From assembly GCF_018802765.1 (NCBI RefSeq), contig NZ_CP069163.1, positions 1,932,311 to 1,996,310 on the forward strand: a stretch of 64,000 bases of DNA. The letters run 5' to 3'. Every line of letters starts with the position of its first letter. Position 1 is the stretch's first letter. The translations under genes were made by a program, and so were the position numbers. Origin of the DNA: Paludibacterium sp. B53371. Lineage in GTDB: Bacteria; Pseudomonadota; Gammaproteobacteria; Burkholderiales; Chromobacteriaceae. Positions 18,087 through 26,041 of this stretch are shown here, in pieces. The notes under the pieces were generated by a model. It saw only the letters and a list, made by a program, of their open reading frames with translations. It had not been told where the DNA came from and ran no database searches.

Positions 18087-18955
18087 CAATCGTAGCGTTC
18101 CACCCGAATACCCTGTGCCTGAATACGTGCCGCCAGCTGCTGCATCCAGGCCGGCGTCACCGCCGAGACCGTACGTCCCTCCTCCAGCATCGGCGGGCGC
18201 GCCAGGCCATACAGCAGAACCCCGCGAATGCCTTTCAGCGAGGCCAGCAGGTTCAGATAATCCGTCACAGCCGGCTCATCGGGCGGCGCTCCGTCCAGAC
18301 AACACATGCAGGTCTGCACCCAGACACTGCAGCAGGCCGCTGCACGCTCGATCTTGCTGCGCATTTGTTCGGGCGTCTGGCGTACCTGATTAACCTCCCG
18401 CACCCCGGCCTCGCTGCCGCGGTCAATCTTGACCCAGGCCTCGCCGCCGGCCGCCCCCAGCTCACGCAGGGCCGCCTGCACCGCGGGGCGGTGCAGCATG
18501 CTGCCATTGGTGATCACCACCAGCCGGATTTTGCCCGCCAGACCAAACGCCTCGACCTGACGCAACACCGCCTGGATCACCTGAGGAAACTGCTTGCTCA
18601 GGGTCGGCTCACCATTGCCTGCCAGGGCGATATCCCGCAACTGGCGCATCGCGGCCGGCACATGCTGCTGCATGAAGTTGCCGTGCAGAATCTCGGTAAG
18701 CAAGGCGGCCAGCTCGCGCTCCAGCTGAACCACATCGGTCGCTTCCGGTGCGCCGCGCTGCAAACCAGCTACCTGACAGTATCGGCACCGCCAGTTACAG
18801 GCATTGTTCAGATTGAGATTGACGCCGACCGACACCCCGCCGGCACGACGGGAAACCACCGGATAGACATATTGAAAGCCGCTCAGGACCTGATTATGGT
18901 CCGTCGGGGAGAGTAATTTGCCCGGTGCCATCACCGGCGTTTGTCGAGCACTCAT
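18086..18955 (-). CDS. Radical SAM protein of unknown function
   Basis: Protein of 289 residues with the [4Fe-4S]-SAM motif C53-x3-C57-x2-C60 (CNWRCRYC) after VNLNLNNA, and a GNGEPTLS segment in place of the GGEP motif. Further Cys residues (AACCSVWVQTCMCCLD, about 205-220) could ligate a second cluster. It is not MoaA, BioB or NrdG. The reaction cannot be named. Its stop codon overlaps the start of the 94-residue gene. Confidence 0.85.
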   Translation of the reverse strand: MSARQTPVMAPGKLLSPTDHNQVLSGFQYVYPVVSRRAGGVSVGVNLNLNNACNWRCRYCQVAGLQRGAPEATDVVQLERELAALLTEILHGNFMQQHVPAAMRQLRDIALAGNGEPTLSKQFPQVIQAVLRQVEAFGLAGKIRLVVITNGSMLHRPAVQAALRELGAAGGEAWVKIDRGSEAGVREVNQVRQTPEQMRSKIERAAACCSVWVQTCMCCLDGAPPDEPAVTDYLNLLASLKGIRGVLLYGLARPPMLEEGRTVSAVTPAWMQQLAARIQAQGIRVERYD

Positions 18956-19173
18956 AAAGGGGCGGATCGGATCATGAATCGCTACAAAAACAGAAGATCA
19001 CGGGTCACTCACCCGCAGAAACGATGTTAAAACCTTTCCGCTCGCGCGACCAATCCCGAATCAGCATCAACTGATATGGCGCAAGTGGTGCCGGATTATT
19101 GTCAGCGGGGAGAAAAACGGGAGGACACGACTGATGGCCCGCGGGGACGCGGGTTGTTACCGGATAAATCATG

Positions 19174-19258
19174 TGGTGCGAGCGGAGAGACTCGAACTCT
19201 CACGCCTTGCGGCGCTGGAACCTAAATCCAGTGCGTCTACCAATTCCGCCACGCTCGC
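19174..19258 (-). tRNA. tRNA-Leu(UAG)
   Basis: An 85-nt class II tRNA with an encoded CCA. The acceptor stem is GCGAGCG/CGCTCGC, the anticodon arm is CTGGA-TTTAGGT-TCCAG with anticodon TAG, the variable arm is long, and the T loop is GTTCGAGTC. Confidence 0.97.
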
Positions 19259-19431
19259 CAAACCCATGCAAAGCGACTAAGATCCATCGCTTCGGGAAGG
19301 AGCGCAATAGTACCCGAAGCCCCGCCCTGCGGCAAGACGGGAAAATGTGCTCTTGAAAGAAACCAAATTCGATGCAATATGTCTATGTACATGCTGCAAG
19401 CAATATTTATAACTCTTGGGAGAAATCCGCT

Positions 19432-20121
19432 ATGCACCCGAACCTTCAAACGGCATACAGCTCGACCTTGGCCGACTCGCGCCAAAAGGTTCTGCGCAAT
19501 ACCTATGCCCTGCTTGGCCTGTCGATGATTCCTTGCGTGATCGGCGCACTGATCGGCACCAATATGAGCTTCATGTTCCTGCGTACCAGCCCGATCATGG
19601 GCATGATCCTGATGCTGGTCGCCATTTACGGCCTGATGTTCGCCATCGAGAAGAACCGCTACTCCCCGGTGGGCGCCTATCTGATGTTCGCCTTCACCTT
19701 CATGATGGGTTTGCTGCTCGGACCGTTGCTGCAGGTCGCCCTGCACCTCAAGAACGGCGGCAGCCTGGTGATGATCGCCGGCGGTGCCACGTCGCTAATT
19801 TTCCTGGTGATGGCCAGCATCGGCGCCACCACCAAGCGTGATCTGTCCGGCCTGGGCAGCTTCCTGACCGCAGGTGCCATCGTGCTGATGATCTGCATGA
19901 TTGCCAATATCTTCCTGCAACTGCCGGTATTCAGCCTGGTCATTGCCGGTGGCTTCGCGCTGTTCAGCTCGCTGATGATCATGTTCCAGGTCAAGCAGGT
20001 AGTGGATGGTGGTGAAACCAGCTACATCTCGGCTGCGCTGACCATCTTCGTCATGATCTACAACCTGTTTACCAGCCTGCTGCAGATCCTGATCGCCCTG
20101 AGCGGCAACAACCGCAATTAA
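19432..20121 (+). CDS. Bax inhibitor-1 (BI-1/YccA) family membrane protein
   Basis: Inner-membrane protein of 229 residues with about seven hydrophobic segments. The start MHPNLQTAYSSTLADSRQKV and the segments MFAIEKNRYSPVGAYL and TLFV-like C-terminal helices (TIFVMIYNLFTSLLQIL) match bacterial YccA/YbhL proteins. Known members modulate FtsH or act as channels; the role here is not shown by context. The ATG at 19432 follows GGGAGA. It is monocistronic with its own terminator. Confidence 0.88.
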   Translation: MHPNLQTAYSSTLADSRQKVLRNTYALLGLSMIPCVIGALIGTNMSFMFLRTSPIMGMILMLVAIYGLMFAIEKNRYSPVGAYLMFAFTFMMGLLLGPLLQVALHLKNGGSLVMIAGGATSLIFLVMASIGATTKRDLSGLGSFLTAGAIVLMICMIANIFLQLPVFSLVIAGGFALFSSLMIMFQVKQVVDGGETSYISAALTIFVMIYNLFTSLLQILIALSGNNRN

Positions 20122-20138
20122 GCGGCAGCCGCCACCAT

Positions 20139-20167
20139 GGAAAACGCCCCGCATGCGGGGCGTTTTT
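20139..20167 (+). terminator. Rho-independent terminator
   Basis: AAAACGCCCCGC/GCGGGGCGTTTTTT hairpin 20 nt after the BI-1 gene; the A-tract also lets it serve the convergent tilS gene. Confidence 0.88.
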
Positions 20168-20182
20168 TCATGGCTGGAACGA

Positions 20183-21469
20183 TCACTCTGGCAGCCAGAC
20201 CGGCCACTGCCCCGCTTCGCCGCGACAATCAGTGGCTACCGCCACTGACGGAATCGCCGCCAGACGACCATCGGCCAGATACAGCAAGGGCCAGCGCTCG
20301 CGCAGCAGGGGCGGAATACCCGCTTCCTGCAGCAGCGTCTTGACCGGCTTGTTGCCGACGGCCTGCGGTAAACGCTCCCCGCCGCGACGCGGCCGCAAGG
20401 AAAACCCACCCAGCAACAGCTGGTGCGCCACCCCCTGCTCATGATCGATCAGCTGCAACCGCCCCCCCACAAAGGCTTCCGGCCCGACAGCAGGCAGATA
20501 GCGTGCCCGCTGCTCGTCTGGCAGCGCCATGGCAGTCGACGCGACCGCCCAGACCTGATCCCGATAGCGGAACAAGGTTTTGCCCGACAGCCGCAAGGCG
20601 GGGTGGCGATCCTCACCGGCCTGCAGCAACTGCTGGCGAAAACTCTCCACCCCATCGGGGGACGCGTCGCCGGCCTGCAGCTGAGCCATCCAGCGCACCA
20701 GCAACTGCCGCTGACGCGCCGCACTCAGGGCGGCAAAGCGCGGCAACAGCAGGCGCCCCTGCTGCAGGCAGGCGGCCAGATCCTGCGTCGCCACCTCATC
20801 CAGAATCTCTGCTGCCTGCGCCATCAACTGCACCGTACGCTGCAGGTGCTGGCGGTAATCCGGTTGTGCCGCGGCAATCAGCGGCAAGATGTCATGGCGC
20901 AGCAGATTACGCCGCCAGCGGGTATCGGCATTGCTCTCGTCGGTCACCCAGGAGAGCGCACGCGCGGCGGCATACTGTTCCAGCTCGCCGCGCGTCCAGC
21001 CCAGCAAGGGCCGCCAGAGATGCACCCGCTCATCCAGTGCGCGCCAGACCGGCATGGCTGCCAGCGCATGGGGGCCACCGCCACGCAGCAACTGCAGCAA
21101 GACCGTCTCCGACTGATCATCCAGATGATGCGCCAGCGCCACCACGCCTGCCGACGTGCGGGCATAGACCCGGTAACGCTCACGCCGTGCGACGGCCTCC
21201 AGACTTTCCCCGCCTTCCGGCCGCACCGAGACACGCTCGATGCGCAGGGGAATCTGGCGTGCGGCACACCATCCGGCACAGTGCTGCGCCCAGGCATCCG
21301 CATGGGGGCTCAGCCCGTGGTGTACATGCACGGCGGACAAATGAAAATGGCGCTGCTCACGGCAGCGCCACAACACATCGAGCAGCACCATCGAATCCAG
21401 GCCGCCCGACAGCCCCGCCTCGACCGACTGGCCAGCCAGCTCGGCCGGCCAGGCCGCCAACAAGGGCAT
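20183..21469 (-). CDS. tilS: tRNA(Ile)-lysidine synthase TilS
   Basis: Modifies C34 of tRNA-Ile(CAU) to lysidine, switching it to read AUA; essential in most bacteria. The PP-loop ATP site SGGLDSMVLLDVLW is near the N-terminus, followed by HVHHGLSPHADAW, a C-terminal TilS domain and LLQEAGIPPLLRERWPLL. The start at 21469 places the PP-loop at residue 21, as in E. coli, and leaves a 7-nt gap to accA. A start at 21505 would overlap accA by 29 nt and cannot be excluded. Confidence 0.95.
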   Translation of the reverse strand: MPLLAAWPAELAGQSVEAGLSGGLDSMVLLDVLWRCREQRHFHLSAVHVHHGLSPHADAWAQHCAGWCAARQIPLRIERVSVRPEGGESLEAVARRERYRVYARTSAGVVALAHHLDDQSETVLLQLLRGGGPHALAAMPVWRALDERVHLWRPLLGWTRGELEQYAAARALSWVTDESNADTRWRRNLLRHDILPLIAAAQPDYRQHLQRTVQLMAQAAEILDEVATQDLAACLQQGRLLLPRFAALSAARQRQLLVRWMAQLQAGDASPDGVESFRQQLLQAGEDRHPALRLSGKTLFRYRDQVWAVASTAMALPDEQRARYLPAVGPEAFVGGRLQLIDHEQGVAHQLLLGGFSLRPRRGGERLPQAVGNKPVKTLLQEAGIPPLLRERWPLLYLADGRLAAIPSVAVATDCRGEAGQWPVWLPE

Positions 21470-21476
21470 CAGCAGA

Positions 21477-22442
21477 TCAGGCTGCTTCTTCCTTGAATCG
21501 TCCATAGCTCATCAGGCGATCGAAACGGGTCTTGAGCAGATCGTCGAGCGTACGGCCATTCAGATCCTTCAGCTGTTCGACCAGCGCGCGCTTCATGCTG
21601 CTCATGGTCTGGGCATGGTCACGATGGGCGCCGCCCAGCGGCTCATTGATGACGCGATCCACCAGACCGAGCGTCTTGAGACGGTGGGCGGTAATGCCCA
21701 GCGCCTCTGCCGCGTCCGATGCACGCTCGGCGGTCTTCCACAGAATCGACGCACAACCCTCCGGCGAAATCACCGAATAGGTCGAATATTGCAGCATGTT
21801 CAGGTAATCACTCACGGCAATCGCCAGCGCCCCGCCGGAGCCACCCTCGCCAATCACGGTCGAGATGATCGGCACACGCAGCTTGGACATTTCGTACAAA
21901 TTGCGACCGATCGCCTCACTCTGACCGCGCTCTTCCGCGTCAATCCCCGGATAGGCACCCGGCGTATCGACGAAGGTAATCACCGGCAGGCCGAACTTCT
22001 CCGCCAGCTTCATCAGGCGCAATGCCTTGCGATAGCCTTCGGGACGCGGCATGCCGAAATTGCGATACAGCTTTTCCTTGGTATCGCGCCCCTTCTGCTG
22101 GCCGATCACCATCACCGACTGGCCATTGAAACGGGCCATGCCGCCGACAATGGCGGGATCATCGGCAAAGGAGCGGTCGCCATGCAGCTCGCTGAAATCG
22201 GTAAACAGGGCACCGATATAGTCGAGCGTGTAAGGACGCTGCGGGTGACGTGCCACCTGCGAGATCTGCCAGGGCGTCAGTTTGCTGTAGAGCGTCTTGG
22301 TCAGTTCCTGGCTTTTCTTTTGCAGGCGCGAGATTTCTTCGGAGATGTCCAGCACCGAATCGTCCTGGACAAAACGCAATTCTTCAATCTTGTTCTCGAG
22401 CTCGGCGATCGGTTGCTCAAAATCGAGAAAGGTCGGTTTCAT
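21477..22442 (-). CDS. accA: Acetyl-CoA carboxylase carboxyltransferase alpha subunit
   Basis: Alpha half of the carboxyltransferase that makes malonyl-CoA for fatty acid synthesis. 321 residues of normal length: [79 protein letters not shown], and the oxyanion region [11 protein letters not shown]. It is upstream of tilS in the same direction, and its promoter region is shared with the divergent tRNA array. Confidence 0.98.
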   Translation of the reverse strand: MKPTFLDFEQPIAELENKIEELRFVQDDSVLDISEEISRLQKKSQELTKTLYSKLTPWQISQVARHPQRPYTLDYIGALFTDFSELHGDRSFADDPAIVGGMARFNGQSVMVIGQQKGRDTKEKLYRNFGMPRPEGYRKALRLMKLAEKFGLPVITFVDTPGAYPGIDAEERGQSEAIGRNLYEMSKLRVPIISTVIGEGGSGGALAIAVSDYLNMLQYSTYSVISPEGCASILWKTAERASDAAEALGITAHRLKTLGLVDRVINEPLGGAHRDHAQTMSSMKRALVEQLKDLNGRTLDDLLKTRFDRLMSYGRFKEEAA

Positions 22443-22585
22443 TCGTTACATCGTCCGCATTATGGGGAATCGGCAAATGATACATGGGGAGATTGGCCTC
22501 GTCATCTTTTCTGTCCGACAAAATTCACCCCGCCAGTATGTTTAAAGGAATCGGCCAAAAGCATAAAGTTTTTTGGATTATCCTC

Positions 22586-22614
22586 TTGCGCAAATATTTC
22601 CCGTATGTTTTAAT
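22586..22614 (+). promoter_or_regulatory. Promoter of the tRNA array
   Basis: -35 TTGCGC (22586-22591), 17-nt spacer, -10 TTTAAT (22609-22614), followed by a GC-rich discriminator (TCGCCTCC) of the kind linked to stringent control. It is 34 nt upstream of the first tRNA. Confidence 0.55.
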
Positions 22615-22647
22615 TCGCCTCCTGCCAAGCAACGACGGGCATTAGAA

Positions 22648-22723
22648 GGGCGTTTAGCTCAGTTGGTAGAGCGTCTGCCTTACAAGCAGAATGTCGGCGG
22701 TTCGACTCCGTCAACGCCCACCA
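22648..22723 (+). tRNA. tRNA-Val(UAC), copy 1
   Basis: 76 nt with encoded CCA: GGGCGTT acceptor arm, anticodon loop CTTACAA (TAC), T loop GTTCGACTC. First member of a four-fold Val-Asp array. Confidence 0.98.
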
Positions 22724-22728
22724 AGTCC

Positions 22729-22805
22729 GGAGCGGTAGTTCAGTTGGTTAGAATACCGGCCTGTCACGCCGGGGGTCGCGGGTTCGAGTCCCGTCCGCTC
22801 CGCCA
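22729..22805 (+). tRNA. tRNA-Asp(GUC), copy 1
   Basis: 77 nt with encoded CCA: GGAGCGG acceptor arm, anticodon GTC in CCTGTCACG, T loop GTTCGAGTC. It is 5 nt after tRNA-Val copy 1. Confidence 0.98.
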
Positions 22806-22827
22806 ACGTTGCAAAGCATAAAGTTTC

Positions 22828-22903
22828 GGGCGTTTAGCTCAGTTGGTAGAGCGTCTGCCTTACAAGCAGAATGTCGGCGGTTCGACTCCGTCAACGCCCA
22901 CCA
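22828..22903 (+). tRNA. tRNA-Val(UAC), copy 2
   Basis: Identical to copy 1, 22 nt after tRNA-Asp copy 1. Confidence 0.98.
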
Positions 22904-22907
22904 GGTT

Positions 22908-22984
22908 GGAGCGGTAGTTCAGTTGGTTAGAATACCGGCCTGTCACGCCGGGGGTCGCGGGTTCGAGTCCCGTCCGCTCCGCCA
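22908..22984 (+). tRNA. tRNA-Asp(GUC), copy 2
   Basis: Identical to copy 1, only 4 nt after tRNA-Val copy 2. Confidence 0.98.
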
Positions 22985-23043
22985 ACCTGCACCATACAGA
23001 ATAGATCGTTGGCTGATGGCACCATCAGCAACCGGAAGTTTCC

Positions 23044-23119
23044 GGGCGTTTAGCTCAGTTGGTAGAGCGTCTGCCTTACAAGCAGAATGTCGGCGGTTCG
23101 ACTCCGTCAACGCCCACCA
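23044..23119 (+). tRNA. tRNA-Val(UAC), copy 3
   Basis: Identical to copy 1. It is preceded by the longest spacer of the array (59 nt), which has no obvious promoter. Confidence 0.98.
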
Positions 23120-23125
23120 GGGTTT

Positions 23126-23202
23126 GGAGCGGTAGTTCAGTTGGTTAGAATACCGGCCTGTCACGCCGGGGGTCGCGGGTTCGAGTCCCGTCCGCTCCGC
23201 CA
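23126..23202 (+). tRNA. tRNA-Asp(GUC), copy 3
   Basis: Identical to copy 1, 6 nt after tRNA-Val copy 3. Confidence 0.98.
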
Positions 23203-23232
23203 ACCCGATCATTCAGCCGAATTCAGAAATTC

Positions 23233-23308
23233 GGGCGTTTAGCTCAGTTGGTAGAGCGTCTGCCTTACAAGCAGAATGTCGGCGGTTCGACTCCGTCAAC
23301 GCCCACCA
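23233..23308 (+). tRNA. tRNA-Val(UAC), copy 4
   Basis: Identical to copy 1, 30 nt after tRNA-Asp copy 3. Confidence 0.98.
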
Positions 23309-23314
23309 GAGTTC

Positions 23315-23391
23315 GGAGCGGTAGTTCAGTTGGTTAGAATACCGGCCTGTCACGCCGGGGGTCGCGGGTTCGAGTCCCGTCCGCTCCGCCA
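23315..23391 (+). tRNA. tRNA-Asp(GUC), copy 4
   Basis: Identical to copy 1. Last tRNA of the array, 9 nt before the terminator. Confidence 0.98.
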
Positions 23392-23400
23392 GCATCAAGC

Positions 23401-23444
23401 AAAAGGCTTGTAAAATCGTCGCAGACGACTTTACAAGCCTTTTT
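23401..23444. terminator. Strong terminator of the tRNA array
   Basis: Arms 23401-23420 and 23424-23443 pair at 19 of 20 positions around a GCA loop, with AAAA and TTTTT flanks. It can work in both directions. Confidence 0.92.
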
Positions 23445-23469
23445 GCCATTCAGCCCGCCCCCTGCCGGA

Positions 23470-23703
23470 TCAGGCGTAATCGTCGAGATGCCCCTGATCC
23501 GCCGCACAAGACGTCGCATCCACTTCACTGCCTGCCGGCGCACTGGCACCGGACCGCTGCCGGGCTTTTCTGGCACTCAGCCGCCTGGAAAACGCCAGCC
23601 ATGTGCGCAAGGCACCATATCCAGGATGGCGCGGCACCGACACCGGGGTGAGTGCGCGCACCCCCTGCACGGGCTGAACCGGACCAATGGGATCATCAAT
23701 CAT
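23470..23703 (-). CDS. Small hypothetical protein, Pro/Val-rich N-terminus
   Basis: Candidate protein of 77 residues (MIDDPIGPVQPVQGVRALTP start, then a basic stretch FSRRLSARKARQR and an acidic tail). The ATG at 23703 is preceded by GGGAGCGACAG, a good ribosome site, and the gene fills the gap between the tRNA terminator and the flavodoxin-fold gene. It has no membrane segment and no recognised domain. It could be a chance reading frame; the reverse strand is also open here. Confidence 0.45.
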   Translation of the reverse strand: MIDDPIGPVQPVQGVRALTPVSVPRHPGYGALRTWLAFSRRLSARKARQRSGASAPAGSEVDATSCAADQGHLDDYA

Positions 23704-23728
23704 CTGTCGCTCCCTGCGGGTGGTGAAT

Positions 23729-23773
23729 ACAAAAACAAAGCGGCAGACCCGGCGTATCCCCGAACCTGCCGCT
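23729..23773 (-). terminator. Terminator of the flavodoxin-fold gene
   Basis: Read on the minus strand, AGCGGCAG ... CTGCCGCT forms an 8-bp stem followed by TTGTTTTTG. It lies 29 nt after the stop of the gene at 23802. Confidence 0.6.
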
Positions 23774-23801
23774 CATTTGACTGACCCGTCCAGGCATCAG
23801 A

Positions 23802-24332
23802 TCACTGCGAACCGGCCAGACGAGCGGCAAACGCCTCGCCAAACCCCTGCAGCGTCTCCAGACTGGCCCCCATGGCCTCATGGAAGGCCAGCGGTTGCAG
23901 ATATCGCATGCCGACATACAAGGCACTGGCCTTCATCGGCGTCAGCACCTCGTCCATCGTGCTCTGCACCAGCCCCTGGGACGAATAGGTATATTCGCTG
24001 GCCCCCGCCGAGACCACCACCAGCATTTCCTTGTGACGCAGCGCATCACCGCCGGGGCCGAAGGCCCAGCCATAGGACCACACCTTGTTCAGATAAGCCT
24101 TGAGCATCGGCGTGAGATTGAACCAGTGGATCGGGAACAGATACACCACACGATCCACCCCTTCATGCGCCTTCTGTTCGGCAGCCAGATCAAACGCCTC
24201 GGTATCATGACCATACAGCGATTCCAGATTGCGCACCGTCACCCCCGGCACACTGGCAGCGACTTGCTGCAAGGTCTTGATGACGCTGGATTGCTCGGGA
24301 TAGGGGTGAGACACAATGACCAGAGTTTTCAT
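23802..24332 (-). CDS. Flavodoxin-fold NAD(P)H oxidoreductase (MdaB/KefF-like)
   Basis: FMN/FAD-binding quinone or nitro reductase-like protein of 176 residues. The first strand and loop MKTLVIVSHPYPEQSSV, the segment VYLFPIHWFNLTPMLKAYLN, VWSYGWAFG and VVSAGASEYTY match the Flavodoxin_2 family. It lies last in a group with a DUF1330 protein and a YqhD-type aldehyde reductase; together they look like a response to electrophiles or aldehydes. The substrate is unknown. Confidence 0.88.
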   Translation of the reverse strand: MKTLVIVSHPYPEQSSVIKTLQQVAASVPGVTVRNLESLYGHDTEAFDLAAEQKAHEGVDRVVYLFPIHWFNLTPMLKAYLNKVWSYGWAFGPGGDALRHKEMLVVVSAGASEYTYSSQGLVQSTMDEVLTPMKASALYVGMRYLQPLAFHEAMGASLETLQGFGEAFAARLAGSQ

Positions 24333-24383
24333 TTCAGTCAGCTTTCAAAAAATGGGTAAGTAAAAGATGGTCACCTGCCGGGT

Positions 24384-24680
24384 TCAGGCCTCACCCTGCA
24401 CCAGATAGGCATGACTCTCGGACGAAGCCAGACGATGACCGATGATGGCCTGGTAGGCCGGCGAGTCGTGCCAGGCATGTGCCTGCGCCATACTGGGGAA
24501 ACGCACGATCACCACCAGCCCGTTTGGCCCCTGACCTTCCAGCACATCGAGCGCCCCGCCATACACCAGACGCTCGCCCCCAAAGGGTTTGATCGTTTCG
24601 GCAACACGCGCCTGATAGGGCTTCATACCCTCCGGATCGGTGACTTTTACATCAATGACAAAATACGCAGCTTGAGACAT
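24384..24680 (-). CDS. DUF1330 (EthD-like dimeric barrel) protein
   Basis: Protein of 98 residues, MSQAAYFVIDVKVTDPEGMK then YQARVAETIKPFGGERLVYG and MAQAHAWHDSPAYQAI, the DUF1330 pattern of a dimeric alpha-beta barrel. The biochemical function is not established for the family. The ATG at 24680 follows AAGGA. It lies between the YqhD-type and flavodoxin-fold genes, probably in one transcript. Confidence 0.9.
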   Translation of the reverse strand: MSQAAYFVIDVKVTDPEGMKPYQARVAETIKPFGGERLVYGGALDVLEGQGPNGLVVIVRFPSMAQAHAWHDSPAYQAIIGHRLASSESHAYLVQGEA

Positions 24681-24712
24681 GAGCAGATTCCTTGTTGACG
24701 GGATAATGCGTT

Positions 24713-25870
24713 TCACAGACTGGCCAGATACACCTGACGGCTCAGCGCCAGCGTGACATCCCCCTGCTCGCCCAGGCCAACCATGCCGTGCGCCTGCAGG
24801 GCTGCGACCAAGGCATCGATGTCCTGCTCGCCGATGCCATAGTCGGAAAGACGCGTGCCGATACCGAGACGCTCAAAGAAAGCACGGGTCTTGAGGATGG
24901 CCTGTTCGATGCGATCCTCCTCACTGCCCTCGGTCAGGTGCCAGACACGCTCGGCGTACTGCAAAAGCTTGCCGCGCTTGGCCTCACGCCGCAGATCGAG
25001 CATCGAAGGCAGCAGGACCGCCAGCGTCTGGGCATGGTCCAGACCATGCAGGGCGGTCAGCTCATGACCAACCAGATGCGTCGCCCAGTCCTGCGGCACA
25101 CCACTGGCGATCAAGCCATTGAGTGCCATCGCGGCCGCCCACATCAGATTGGCCCGACTGTCGTAATCGGCGGGCTCATGCACCACTTTGGGCCCGATCT
25201 CGATCAAGGTCTGCAACAGTCCCTCGGCAAAACGGTCCTGCACCCGGGCATCCACCGGATAGGTCAGGTACTGCTCCATCACATGGGTAAAGGCATCCAC
25301 CACCCCGTTGGCCAGTTGACGGGCCGGCAGGGTATACGTCTTGGTCGGATCCAGAATCGAGAACTGCGGAAACACCCAGGGCGAATGAAAGAAGGCCTTG
25401 GTCTGCGTGGCGCGGCGAGTCACCACCGCAGCGGCATTCATCTCCGAACCGGTCGCCGACAGCGTCAGCACCACACCCAGCGGCAAAGCGCGCTGCACCG
25501 CCGAGCCCACGCTCGACAGGATTTGCCACGGGTCGCCCTCAAACTGGGCCGCGGCAGCGACAAACTTGCTACCGTCGATCACCGAGCCACCTCCCACCGC
25601 CAGCAGAAAATCGATGCGCTCGGCACGCACCAGCATCACCGCCTCCATCAGGGTTTCGAAGGTCGGATTCGGCTCAATACCGCCAAATTCAAAGCAGGTC
25701 CGCTGACCCAGCGCAGTGCGCACCTCGCCCAGCGTCCCGTTGCGCTCGGCACTCTGACCGCCATACAACACCAGCACACGGGCATCCAGCGGCACATGCT
25801 GGTCAAGCGCCGCCATCGTGCCCTGGCCAAACACGATGCGAGTGGGATTATGAAAAGTAAAATTCAACAT
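24713..25870 (-). CDS. yqhD: Iron-containing alcohol dehydrogenase / aldehyde reductase YqhD
   Basis: NADPH-dependent reductase of short-chain and lipid-peroxide aldehydes. The 385 residues follow E. coli YqhD closely: HNPTRIVFGQGTMAAL, VLYGGQSAERNG, FGGIEPNPTFETLMEAV, LAVGGGSVIDGSKFVAAAA, and the metal site residues in NGVVDAFTHVMEQY, VGHELTALHGLDHAQTLAVL. E. coli YqhD is controlled by the AraC-type YqhC; here a LysR gene is divergent instead. It starts a likely operon with DUF1330 and a flavodoxin-fold reductase. Confidence 0.94.
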   Translation of the reverse strand: MLNFTFHNPTRIVFGQGTMAALDQHVPLDARVLVLYGGQSAERNGTLGEVRTALGQRTCFEFGGIEPNPTFETLMEAVMLVRAERIDFLLAVGGGSVIDGSKFVAAAAQFEGDPWQILSSVGSAVQRALPLGVVLTLSATGSEMNAAAVVTRRATQTKAFFHSPWVFPQFSILDPTKTYTLPARQLANGVVDAFTHVMEQYLTYPVDARVQDRFAEGLLQTLIEIGPKVVHEPADYDSRANLMWAAAMALNGLIASGVPQDWATHLVGHELTALHGLDHAQTLAVLLPSMLDLRREAKRGKLLQYAERVWHLTEGSEEDRIEQAILKTRAFFERLGIGTRLSDYGIGEQDIDALVAALQAHGMVGLGEQGDVTLALSRQVYLASL

Positions 25871-25954
25871 GACGCTTCTCCTCTGGACCTCACACAGGAG
25901 GTCGATGCCATTTCGATGACGCTATTCTAGGCGTCGGCATTCATGAAGATAATG

Positions 25955-25970
25955 CGTCAGATGGTTGACG
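25955..25970. promoter_or_regulatory. Candidate LysR operator between yqhD and its divergent regulator
   Basis: CGTCAGATGGTTGACG has perfect 5-bp arms (CGTCA/TGACG) with a 6-nt centre. It lies roughly midway between the divergent starts, as expected for a LysR binding site. Confidence 0.5.
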
Positions 25971-26041
25971 ATTCAATAACTCAAGGTTGACAATAAAAAC
26001 ACAGACCATCCCGCATTTGGACCCTTTCAAGACCGCCGCTC

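Noticed and set aside
22648..23391. Regular repeats that could suggest a CRISPR array
   Set aside because: The repeat units are complete tRNA-Val and tRNA-Asp genes with cloverleaf stems and encoded CCA; there are no short repeats with uniform spacers.
22573..23449. Several short open frames across the tRNA array on both strands
   Set aside because: They are translations of tRNA sequence.
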